This document shows, one piece after another, positions 22,271 to 33,400 of a DNA stretch of 64,000 nt. How positions within the stretch are numbered: position 1 is the stretch's first letter; each line of letters opens with the position of its first letter. The notes below the pieces were generated by a model. That model saw nothing but the letters and a program-made list of their open reading frames with translations. It was not told the origin of the DNA and did not search any database. The stretch comes from Heracleum sosnowskyi (lineage: Eukaryota > Streptophyta > Magnoliopsida > Apiales > Apiaceae), in the NCBI GenBank assembly GCA_030848705.1, contig CM061236.1, forward strand, positions 58,485,481 to 58,549,480. The letters are read 5' to 3'. The position numbers were made by a program, and so were the translations under genes.

Positions 22271-22973
22271 AGAGTTTTCCTGAAAGTCTTCCTAGGCATT
22301 TTCTAAGTATTTTTAAGTTAAAAGCTTGTCTTCCCGAAAGTCTTCCATAGCCTTTGCATTGTTTTCCCGAAAGTCTTCACAAGGCAAATGTGAGTTTTCC
22401 CGAATGTCTTCATAGTACAAATCCAAAGGAATGCAATGGCGCGTGCAAGACATTTCTTTTCACTTGTTTAAATACAAGTGTGATCAAAGCAAAACACTTA
22501 ATACAGACAGAACAAACACAAGACAGAAAAACACAGAAACATTCCATTCTTTACTTCTGCCTTAACTTCTATCAAATTGTCCGAGCTTAAATTTGACAGT
22601 GAATTTATTTCTTGAATTGGTTGTAACAGTTAATCCATAAGAATTAGTTCACTTGTACTGCTTTGACATTCTAGTGGATCATAATCCCTAGAAATTATAT
22701 CAAACTACTTTTTAGTATTCGATCGTTTTTATTACAAAAATAGATAAATTCATTTCGAATTTATTCTAGGTTTGTTTTATCAAGAACTCTGTAATCTATA
22801 CACTGTTTTATAACACCCTTCAAGTTTAATAAAGTTTTATTTAACTTGAATCTTGTTTCATTTTATTCCGCAATAATTTTTTCTTAAATTGTTATATCTC
22901 CAAACGAACAAATTCGATTAAACGGTATAGTTTGTATTCAACCCCCCTTCTATAAACTTATCATGACCTAACA
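22271..22973 (+). repeat. Partial Sirevirus LTR (3' part), target of T1
   Basis: The plus strand ends with the Sirevirus U5 pattern ATTCAACCCCCCTTCTATAA and CATGACCTAACA. The left part is missing because T1 begins at 22270. Four copies of a TTTTCCCGAAAGTCTTC-like motif lie at about 22275-22410. The inverse of the same motif recurs at 60905-61145 in S3, which links these pieces to one Sirevirus family. A TATA-like TTTAAATACAAG lies near 22470. Confidence 0.75.
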
Positions 22974-23159
22974 GTAACCTTTGGAGATGACAACAAGGGA
23001 TTCACTACGGGATATGGGAATCTGGAAATTGGGAATGTCATCATTGAAAATATCTCTCTTGTTGAAGGATTAAAGCACAACCTACTAAGTATCAGTCAGT
23101 TCTATGACAAAGGATACAATGTAGACTTCAGCAAGGCTTCATCAGAACAAATTTGGTTG
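22974..23159 (+). pseudogene. Sirevirus protease/pre-integrase fragment
   Basis: Sixty-one residues in one frame (VTFGDDNKGFTTGYG... HNLLSISQFYDKGYN) match the region just after the protease motif in S1 and S2 (compare 49720-49860). It then jumps to KASSEQIWL through an internal deletion and stops. It abuts the LTR end directly with no primer site or gag between, so it marks a deletion or an LTR inserted into an older pol. Confidence 0.8.
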
Positions 23160-23204
23160 TAATAACCCTAAATTTTGGCATCAGACTTATCAGGACCTAA
23201 CAAT

Positions 23205-23217
23205 TGGCATCAGGACC
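23205..23217 (+). other. S2 primer-binding site (mutated)
   Basis: TGGCATCAGGACC lies two bases after the LTR end CCTAACA. It resembles the tRNA-Met site TGGTATCAGAGCC with three differences. Confidence 0.7.
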
Positions 23218-23304
23218 TTTTGATTGATACACTAATCAAAGATCCATTTTTTGTGATTTTTTCTTAAACTCTGAAATTTTTATTATTCATCAAAAATATC
23301 AAAA

Positions 23305-23935
23305 ATGTCTAATACATAGAAGGTTGGTACAGTAAAGATTCCCATGTTCAGTAAAGAGCATTATCCTATGTGGAAGAAGAAGATGCTCCTGTTTCTTCAA
23401 GTGGCTAATGTTAAATATCTTGGAGTGCTGAAAAATGGTCCTAAACTTCCTATGATTGTTGAGGAAGAGCAGATAGAGAACGATGTTGTTACTAGAGCTA
23501 CTAGGATGTACCCTAAGGATCCCAAGGACTACACAGCTGATGAGAAAGAGGATGCTTCCCTGGATGCCTGTTTACAGTTGATACTGGTTGATTGTCTTGA
23601 TCCTGTCATGCATAATCATGTTCTAAATTGTGTTTCTGCCAAACACATTTGGGACACAATAGAGATAATCAATGAAGGGACAGAGGAAGTCAGAGAGAAT
23701 AAGATGGAAATTATCACCTCTTCATATGAAGGTATCTCTGAGGTTTTTGAGAGATACAACAAATTGATAAATGATCTGAATCTCCATGGAAAGCATTATA
23801 CTATCAAGGAGATTAACAAGAAGTTCCTCCTGACACTTCCATCTCATTTGGAGCACATAATATCTGCAATTAGAGAAGCAACAGATCTTGGAGAGATTTC
23901 TTTGGAAAGACTCTATGGTGTTCTGAAGACCTATG
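23305..23935 (+). pseudogene. gag: S2 gag, part 1
   Basis: The ATG at 23305 is followed by a TAG four codons later (23317-23319), then an open copia gag region (MFSKEHYPMWKKKMLLFLQ, CLDPVMHNHVLNCVSAKHIW, LHGKHYTIKEINKKFLL). It is homologous to the N-terminal capsid part of S1 Gag. It is interrupted at codon TAT by the C3 insertion. The last residues of the uninterrupted-looking ORF after 23935 come from the C3 LTR and are not gag. Confidence 0.9.
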
Positions 23936-25088
23936 TGTTGGGTTTTATACTAAACTATTCATTTGTAGTATATAAACATTGTCCATTTTATTGAGAATCT
24001 TGATTGCATATTTTTACATTGTCTGTTTATTATATATTTTGGATAATTTAGTATCAAATGGGATAATAGAAGATTAAATTATCAGTGTCTATATATAATA
24101 TAAAAGGGTTCACAGTTTAAGTGGAATTAGACAAACCACTGGAATAACTGAAGTATTATTTGGGAATAGTTTATCTTGACTATTAAATAATACTTGTATA
24201 CTTTGTGTATATTGAACAGGATCGAAATATTAGAATTGTTCTTCTATTCTGACAATAAAGAAGAACTAAGATTCTATGATATTATTAATGCTTAGGTTCT
24301 CAATCTAAGTGTAGTGATTGACACTTGTATGCAATGCACATGCTTTGATTCATATGTGATGTAATTAATTGTTAATTATAATATTATGTATTGAGCAATG
24401 ACATTGCATGCAGAGTGGGATATTAATTACATAAGGAAACCATGTCCTGATAATATTCGGGTTGATGATGTCCTCTTGAAACCTCATAAAGATAATTTTG
24501 CTTTAGTCCTGCAGGCAGATTTGTTCTTGCATAATTATAAGGTTGAGTGGATGATCAAGGATAAAAAGATATCAATTAAATTAATTATCAGGAATTAATT
24601 TAATTAATGGACATACGATATCTTAAACATGGGGGATTTAATAAGCAAATAATATAGGAGCCGAATTTAATAATAAAATAATTACGGTATTAGGAAAGGT
24701 AGTGCAAATATTAATTCGTTAGTGGATAGAATTAATATTTAATGACATTGGGCTTGACCCAGAATGTCATTGGGAGGCCCGACCTAATTGTCCATGATCC
24801 CTACTGGAGCCTATATATATTCTTGTTCTCCTAAAGCTGCAAAGAGAAGAGAAAAAAATAATTCGAGATTAATAACCTAGGGCAGCCGTAAGGAGCTAGG
24901 GTTTTGGGATTTCGAGGCTTTAAGGAGAGGAAACTTTGGGAGATCGAAGGCCACACTTCGCTCGAAGGGAATCAAGGAATTCAGTAGAAGACGTGGATCT
25001 GAATCGTAGCGATTAAGGTAAAGTTTTCTTTTCGAACTCATAATCAATCATATAGTAAAACGCAGAACAGTAATCATACGTCCCAACA
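23936..25088 (+). repeat. C3 5' LTR
   Basis: 1153 bp with 7 bp terminal inverted repeats TGTTGGG/CCCAACA. A TATA-like CTATATATAT lies at 24811-24820, about 270 bp before the LTR end. The 66-codon ORF at 24398 is just LTR sequence. Confidence 0.95.
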
Positions 25089-25121
25089 CTATGAGCTGGA
25101 GCAGATTCAGCAAAAGGAGAT
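25089..25121 (+). repeat. 33 bp copy of S2 gag target sequence inside C3
   Basis: Begins CTATGAGCTGGAGCAG and is identical for 33 bp to 36537-36569, which follows the right LTR as genuine S2 gag. The left LTR is therefore flanked by the target duplication on both sides, as a solo LTR would be. Confidence 0.9.
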
Positions 25122-26391
25122 GTATGTAATAGAATAGGTTTGTTTTGTTGTATTATGTTGTATGTAATCGTTTAAACATCGGAGATACGAGAAACAGGGT
25201 TCTTCCGCTGCGCCATACTGTTTTCGTGGGAGCTTCGCTGTTTTGGCTGCAGATTTTGCATACGATGTCCGATTTGGGCGAATAAGCACTTTTCGGAAAC
25301 GGCAGAACGAGAAGAACAGGCTATATATGAATCTAAAGAACCATTCCCCGATTTTTCGACCCATTCTGACGCTGTTTAGGCCTCCAAACGGGCTCCTGAA
25401 GATTTCGGGAAATTTTCAACGAAAGAATTCGAAGCTAATTTTCTGGGGCCATAATAGTGGATGTGTTTTATTATGTTTTACATAATTTTTGCTATTTATT
25501 TTAATTATTGCAATTTTATATGCCTTACTTGATTATTATCATGCCATGCAATACTAACCTTAGTATGCTAGAACGACATGGACATAGGGTTATATGCTAT
25601 GCTTTAATTATGTTGATCGGCATGCCATGTTCTTCTATGTTATGTGTTCTTTGTCTTGTTATTATGATAACATGTGGACCTCGAAGAATTAACATAGGAC
25701 GATGCATGTAGATATAAAAAAATCCTCAAAGTAAAATACTAAGTGGGAGAGGGAATTAATTTGATATTAGATCCCATGGTCATCCATTATTGGTTGTATG
25801 TAATTTAACACTAGGACGATTATGAATTGGATATATGTCACCCATCGTGGCGTATGATTTATGACGTCTGGGTAGTGTTAAGGATATTACTAGGACAATC
25901 TTCTTAAGTTAATCACGAATATTGAAAGGTAAGCTCACCCCATCGTGACATACCAAGTCTCATAGAATTCGAGAAAAAAGTTGGACATTCCTTGATTGAT
26001 GTTGATAATGGATATTTCTGTCTTAGGAGTTGTGTTCTTAAGATCTAAATAATGGTACGTCTGTGACTTCACCGAAAACACCTAGGATTTATCCATTGAT
26101 ACATCGAACGGATGGGTCTGACTAAAGGCAACTTAAGATCTAAATAATGGTATACACTTAGCTATGAAAGATAATATATAGTCCACCCTAACGTGGCGTA
26201 TTATTTAGTAGTGGGACCGAAGTAATATTTAAATTTAAATGGTATATATGTCACCCATCATGGCGTACCAGATATTTATGGAATTTAAATATTAGTGCAT
26301 TAATTTTAATTAATTGTTAGAGGAAACAAATAGGTTTTAAGATATATGCAATTTTCTGATTAAGTGTTATATGCATGATTCTCAGGATAGA
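25122..26391 (+). other. C3 5' leader with repeated CACCCATCGTGGCGTA motif
   Basis: About 1.27 kb of non-coding leader. A motif like CACCCATCGTGGCGTA occurs four times (25839, 25936, 26184, 26252), and the phrase GATCTAAATAATGGT occurs twice (about 26042 and 26137). No primer-binding site is recognisable at its left end. Confidence 0.7.
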
Positions 26392-28959
26392 ATGGGCTTT
26401 AATCCACTTTTCACCATACTTAAGGATAACAAACTTACCGGACCTAACTATATTGAATGTGTAATAACCCGAATTTTTGGAATAATTTAAAACTTTTCTT
26501 ATTATGATTAAGTGCAGCAGTGAATAGTGAAGTTGGTGGATGAATAGTGATTTTGAGGATTAACAAAAAATTTCTTGCCACCTATGTATGAGACGTAGGG
26601 TGGATATTCCGAAATCATATTAGTGATCTACGGAGTAAATAAGTGAATGCAAAGACGATCGGAATTCAGAAATTCCAAATTTTATTTTGGAATAGTATTT
26701 GACCGGGCAGCGAATTATATATTATTATATTCAAGAAATGAGATATTAAAATTGAGGAATTGAGGATTTAACATTTTGGAATTTTATTATATTATTAAAG
26801 TCGATTTAAGGATTCGATTGTTGAAGTGAATAGTGAATAGTTACTATTCACTGCGAGCATCGCGTAAAATTTTATTCGCCCTTTAGAAAATATTTCGAAT
26901 CGTTTCAAGAGGAATAAGGTAACATTTACGGGATTAAATATAGACATGGAAGTAACATGTAACAAGATTAATTCGAGGGATGCAACATTTGGATCATCCA
27001 TGTGAAAAGAAACGAACTAGTAAAGCTACTTTAACCAAACGCGTGCATGCACGACACGTGTCCCGGTGACTCACCAAAATGTGATGACTCACCCCTATTT
27101 TAACAAAAATCAGCATCCTTATCTTTATTAACCAAAACAAAGAAAAGAAAAAGAAGAAGGAAAAATTCGGGAGAAAGAGAGAAGAAAAATGAGGGAGAAA
27201 GAAATGATCGTAACTCGAGATTCCGTGGTCCGTTTTTGGCGTTCTACCACTCAAATCGAAGCTCTCGAGAAGCCCGACGTAACCATGGTAAGCAATCACC
27301 TCAACCCCGTGATTTACCCTTCGATTTCAGTGAGTAACAGTTGGAGAAGATGATGAATAGTAACTTGTATTTTGCTTTGTTGTTTTTGATATTGAGTTTG
27401 TGGCTTCCAAAGGTTGTATTAAGCAAGGATTTGAGGTTACATAAGGAATATAGCAGCAAGCAAGCTTGGAGGAAGGTATAAACCTCTGCCCCTTTGAGTT
27501 TTATATGAGTTTTAAAGTGGTTTTGATGTTTATATAAAGTTAAGAGCATGATTAAGTGATTATATGAATTGTTGGTTGAGTTTGGAGGATGGGTTATGAA
27601 TTTGTTTTGATTATTCATGGAGGATTTGACTGAGTGGAGGGTGTATAAGGTGGATGGTGAGTTTGGGATTGTTTGGTGTTGATTTGGGTATGTTTTGAAA
27701 ATGGAAAACGTTACGATTATAGCCGTCGTAATGCCCGATTCCCGTTAACTCTAAAAACTGCCTAGAGTCCGGAAACTTAACTGCCTCTTTTGGTTCAGTG
27801 AGGAACATGAGTGTGTAGAGGTTTGTTTCTAGTTTACGTGAGCGCAAGAATCATGTCATTACGATTTACGGTTTATGAGATATGACCATTTTAGTGAAAG
27901 TGGTTCAAGGAACGAGATTGCAGAAATGTACCAACTTTGTGACTATGTTTGAGACCCTTAAGAGTTGTTTTAAAATATGGAATTTTGTATTGAAGTGTCA
28001 AGGGCAGTTACGAAGGTTTGTACGAAGGTTTCGAGTCCAAAAGATTATTTTCCGATTTTATAAAAATGTGTTAGCCGAGGTTGCGCAAGTGAAAACCACT
28101 AAGAACATGACTTAGAAACCAATGTTGTAAATGGTTAAGTATAACTTGTATTCGAGGATCGATTTCGGACTAAACCTACGACTTAAGTAATTGTCGATTA
28201 ACATGGACTTAGTATGAGCCTATGACGAGCTAGTAATGCCTTGGTTGTGTTTCGCTTACGTGTTTAAGCATTGAGTACAAATGGATTATTCAGGGGATTA
28301 ATCGTACGTTTTCTTTGACTTTGTCTAGATTGTCCGGCATCGTCGCGAACCCCTATCACTTCTTGAGCATCAGGCAAGTTTTCTAAATCTATACTTTGAA
28401 GTATTGATTATATATTACTACTGTTGCCATGTGTGGAGTTATGCAGTTGTGCGATACATGTTATATATTGTATAAAATAGAGTTTGATTTGGGCTTATAT
28501 ATAAGCTTTGAGATAAAGTAGTTATGAACCGGTATACCTTGTAGCTCTAGAGATACGAGCATACTTCTTGTTTTCGACTCTAGACCGGGAGTCAGTATTT
28601 GAGATATGAAGATAGCCGTGAAAACCCGGAGGGATTCCAGCGGCAGTGTACTAATTATTTCGAGGACTGCTATTATTAAACATTAATTACATTTCTAGAA
28701 AGTATTAATTACCTGGAAATGATTTGAGGAATGTTATTTGAATATTACCTCATTCGAAGGTTATTATTTGAAAAGGATTTGGTAACTGGCTTATAAGCTA
28801 GATATGGGATATCGGTTATAAGCCAGGTTTTTATAAATGCCCTAGGATAAGGGCGGGTGATTTTCTCTAAAGATCAGAAGTAATTATATTTCGGTATATG
28901 TTAAAGGTTATTTCCGATAAGATATCGGGTAACTGTTACTCGAGGGTTAATTGTTTTAT

Positions 28960-29640
28960 TTAAGAATATTATTTATTAATATTCATTTGAGGGTTATTGA
29001 CGTTAAGAATATTATTTATTAATATTCATTTTAAGAATATTATTTATTAATATTCATTTGAGGATTATCGACTTACAGAATATTATTTATATTCATTTGA
29101 GGATTATTGACTTAGAGAATATTATATATATTCATTTGAGGATTATTGACTTAGAGAATATTATTTATATTCATTTGAGGATTATTGACTTTAAGAATAT
29201 TATTGTGAATATTCATCTGGGGTTTATTTAATGAATATTAATTTTGAATATTCATTTGAAGATTATTTTATTAATTAATGAATATTATTTATGAATATTC
29301 ATTCGAGGATTAATTATTTATTTAATGAATATTACTTTTGAATATTCATTTGAGACTTAATTATTTAATGGACATTATTTTTCGAATATTCCTTTGAGAT
29401 TTATTAATTAATGAATATTATTTTGAATATTCATTGGGGGTTTACTTATTTGAGGAATATTATTTTGAATATTCATTCGAGGTTTATATTATCTTGAATA
29501 TTCATTCGGGGTTTATTAGTTAATGAATATTATTTTAAATATTCATTTAATCCTTATTTATTTAATGAATATTATCTTTGAATATTCATTTAATCATTAT
29601 TTACTTAATGAATATTATCTTCGAAGATTCGTTTAAAGGT
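28960..29640. repeat. AT-rich array of GAATATT...AATATTC palindromes
   Basis: Roughly 17 degenerate units of about 30-45 bp occur. Most have GAATATT and AATATTC arms separated by a few A/T, then CATTTGAGG and a short spacer. A degenerate equivalent is present in the T1 LTR at 5360-5760. Confidence 0.85.
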
Positions 29641-30286
29641 TACTTATTCAATAAATATTATTAATTATTTTCAAATCAAAAAGAGGTTCCCAAAACAAAT
29701 GTTTTTCCATTTAAATCTGTCTTTTAAAGAAGATTTAAATGCTCGCTCAATTATCAAAAATATGGGAAACCTGATTTAAGTAACTACTACTCTTTTTAAA
29801 CTCTCAACTCAAAACTGTCAGGGGACAGATATTTTCTCGAAGCAATTTAGTTGCTGCAAGTCAAATATTGTGTTACCACCTCAACGATCGAGGGGTAAAT
29901 TCCTGGAACAAGTCGATATCCATTAACAAGCATCGCTTGGGAAATATTGGAGAATCTTCCTTTCCAACCTAGATATGACTACTGAGTGGAGTCGTATCAA
30001 CAAGTATTACACTTGGGGAAAGGGAGACGATCTTTACGTTTCAGAGTCATGGATTTCATCTGAACTAGGAGCATGTGTAAGAGGTCGAGTCGCGCCGATC
30101 CATCACCTTATTGCCCCAAATGGGCCGGGAGATCCAGAAAGGCGGTAGACAATGTCAGGCTGTCGTGATACTTCCATCTACATGTAGAAAACATATTTTT
30201 GTTGTACAACCTGCTACTGATCATAGTAAGGTTGGTACGACGGGCGCGGAGAAGGCTCCAGTATTGGTTCATCATCCATTTTGGAT

Positions 30287-30436
30287 AATTCTGCAACATG
30301 TACTGAAAGGGACCACGGATGGCTCCGTTGGTACAGGTTTACCGATCATGTTGACAGAGGGATTCTGCAACATGTATTGAAAGGGACCAAGGATGACACC
30401 CGTGGTACAGGTTTACCGGTCATGTTGGCAGGGGGT
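30287..30436. repeat. 75 bp tandem duplication in the solo Tekay LTR
   Basis: Two consecutive units each begin TCTGCAACATGTA and contain AAAGGGACCA and TACAGGTTTACCG. They differ at roughly ten positions. Confidence 0.8.
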
Positions 30437-33400
30437 CGAAAAGTGTTCAAAATAAAGTTACAATGAATCTTTGCAACTTCATCTGTTATGAGTTATGACT
30501 CTGATAATATATGCATAAGTAAATCTTGGGTTACGGAGATATGATATTAAAATTTCCTCGTAACTTCATCTCTTATATCATTTGACTCTGTGGATACCTT
30601 ACAGAATATGAGTTATGGTAAGGGAGTTGTTTATACTGAATCACCTTATAACTTCATCTTTTAAATTATATGCTGATATTCTGCTTATATAGCAGATATT
30701 TTTCGGAAAGGTTATATTTGGTTTACTTTGAAACCTCATCCTTTATACTAGAACTTTGTTCATAATATAGTAAAAGCTTGCAGAAATATTATGAAATGAT
30801 ATTTGAAGTACATTAATGGTACTGGTTTTGGGAATACATTCCGATAAGGAAATAATTTCAGTATCGAGATATTTTGACAAATTATTGTCTTATACCCGCA
30901 TTATTCTGGGTTGAGTTAAAGGCAGAATTATGCCATACTTTCATTACCTTGCTGAGCTATCGCTCACTCTTGCTATTGTTTTATATATATTATATAGCAG
31001 CGAAGCAGGATGCCAATGGGACGGCACATACCCCGCAAGGCGTTTCCATAAACCGTTTTTAGCAGTGATCCCGGGAGTAGTATGAACCAATCGAATCAGT
31101 CTACGGCTTTGGTATTCAACTCATGTATAGAAAGGAATGGTATAAGAGGATTGTGAGCATCAGAAGGCTAAGATGATAATGTAACAATACTTAGAAATTG
31201 TATCAGTAACAGATTCAAAAGACATTTGGGTATTGTAATAAAAGTTATTTATTCCGCAACTGTTGTATTGTGTCGTTTCTGAGACTCTAACCTGTGTGTG
31301 TGTGTGTGCGAGACATATGTTGTGGGGTCATGAGCAGGTAAATTATGAATGGTGTGAGTATTACAGGTAAGGCAAGGAGTACATGGATTGTGACAACCCT
31401 AAATCCCTGACCCCGGATTTGGGGCTGTTACAGAATGGAAACGCAATTTGGACATAGTGTTGACTGCTGAAGAGTTCAAATTTTGTACTATTGGACCCAA
31501 ACCGGAACAGCCTGCTGCCGATGCTCCGGATGAGGAAAAAGAGTATTTTAAGAAGTGGACTAAGGCAGATGAGATGTCGCGATGTTACATTCTGGCAGCA
31601 ATGTCGGGTGTTTTGCAACATCAGCATCAGGCCATGACCACTGCTGCAGATATGCTCTATAATCTCAAGGAGCTTTTCGGAGATCAGAATAGGGCTTCTA
31701 GGCAAGTAGCAATGAAGTCTCTAATGAACACTCAGATGGCTGAAAAAACACCTGTAAGGGACCATGTTCTTCTGATGATGTCTCATATAAATGAACTAGA
31801 GATCCTTGGTGCTGATATTGATGCGGAAACGCAGGTCGATATCATACTTATGAGTTTGCCCAAAAGCTTTGAGCCGTTTCGCTTGAATTAAAACATGAAC
31901 AAGAAGTTGTATAGTCTTGCAGAACTTCTGACAGAGCTTCAGGCAGCGGAATCATTATTTCAGCAGCATGTTCAGGTAAATGTGGCTGAGAAAGTTTCTT
32001 CTTCAAAGCCGAAAGGAAAGAAGAAGAAGAATAAGGTTCAGACACAGAAAGTTGTGAAACCATTGGGAGTTCAGAATTCAGTGAAGAAGCCTAAGGGCAA
32101 GTGCTTCAAGTGCAAGCAGTCGGGTCACTGGAAAAAGGATTGTCCTCTTTCTAAGAAGAACAATGTTGGTATGTCTCTTTCTCTTGTTACGGAAACATAT
32201 ATAGCGGCTATGTCTACGAGCACTTGGTGTGTAGACACAGGAGCCACTGATCATGTTTGTAATTCCATGCAGGGGTTCCAGAAAACCAGGCTGCTTAGAG
32301 ATGGCGAGATATATGTGTTCATGGGAGATGCTACGAAAGTAGCAGTGGTTGCAGTTGGAGTTATTTCTTTATCTTTTGGTTATGATAGGATTTTGGTTTT
32401 GAATAATTGTCTTTATGTACCTTCATTTAGAAGGAATTTAATTTCGGTTTCTAAACTTGCTATGGATGGTTATAATGTTTGTTTGGATCGTAATGTTTCC
32501 ATTATGATGAATAAACGAGTTATATGTTCTGGTACATTGCAAGACAATTTATATATTATTGATCCTATAGAACCAATGCTGCAACCAAGTGAAATTAATA
32601 ATACATTTTCTACCTCTAGTAAAAGAAAGGAACCTTCTGGATTGAACCAAACATATCTTTGGCACTTGAGATTAGGTCATATTAACTTGAGGAGGATTCA
32701 AAGATTGGTAGTAGATGGGCCTTTAGGCTCGTTGGCAGTGGAGCCATTTCCAGTCTGTGAATCTTGCTTGGAAGGAAAAATGACCAGTAGACCTTTTAAG
32801 GCAAAAGGAAATAGAGCCAAAGATGTGTTAGAATTGGTTCATACTGATTTATGTGGACCTATGAATATCCAAGCGAGAGGTGGGTATGAATATTTTGTCA
32901 CTTTCATTGATGATTATTCGAGATATGGATACATTTATCTGTTGCACCGCAAGTCTGAGTGCTTTGAAAAATTCAAAGAGTACAAAGCAAGTGCGGAGAA
33001 GCGACATTCAGGAAAATGTATCAAGTCACTACGATCAGATCGTGGGGGCGAATACCTGCTTGGAGAATTTAGAGAATATTTATCAGAACATGGGATTTCA
33101 TCCCAGTTGACTGCACCTGGCACACCTCAGCAGAATGGTGTAGCAGAAAGAAGAAACCGGACTCTTTTAGAGAGTTTTAGATCGATGATGAGTTATTCAA
33201 ATTTACCCAAGTCGTTTTGGGGGCATGCTCTAGAAACAGCGGATTATCTTCTAAACTTGGTACCTTCTAAGTCAGTTCCAAAAACTCCAAAAGAATTGTG
33301 GACTAGTACCAAACCTAGTTTGAAACACATTCGGATTTGGGGTTGTCCAGCACATGTGCTGAACAAGAACGTGACTAAGTTAGATTCTCGTACAGAAGTG

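Larger units (their letters stand above)
26460..31432 (+). mobile_element. Solo LTR of a Tekay-type chromovirus, 4973 bp
   Basis: Starts TGTAATAACCCG and ends GGGGCTGTTACA, with perfect 5 bp duplications GAATG at 26455-26459 and 31433-31437. No primer site or coding region is present, so it is a solo LTR of very large size. It aligns in blocks with the T1 LTR. Its parts include a purine-rich tract (27126-27200), an AT-rich palindrome array (28960-29640), a tandem duplication (30287-30436) and a (TG)n tract near 31291. It sits in the gag of C3. No gene is seen inside. Confidence 0.92.

Noticed and set aside
23159..23180. TGTAATAACCCTAAATTTTGG resembling the start of a Tekay LTR
   Set aside because: Only about 20 bases match, and they run straight into Sirevirus LTR-end sequence. 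This is too short to call an LTR fragment.
24398..24598. A 66-codon ORF present in both C3 LTRs (also 35846-36046)
   Set aside because: It lies wholly inside LTR sequence. Its conservation simply reflects the recent LTR pair, and it has no recognisable protein features.
30108..30380. Short ORFs on both strands within the solo Tekay LTR
   Set aside because: They are overlapping ORFs in a non-coding LTR region that also contains a tandem duplication. No domain is visible.
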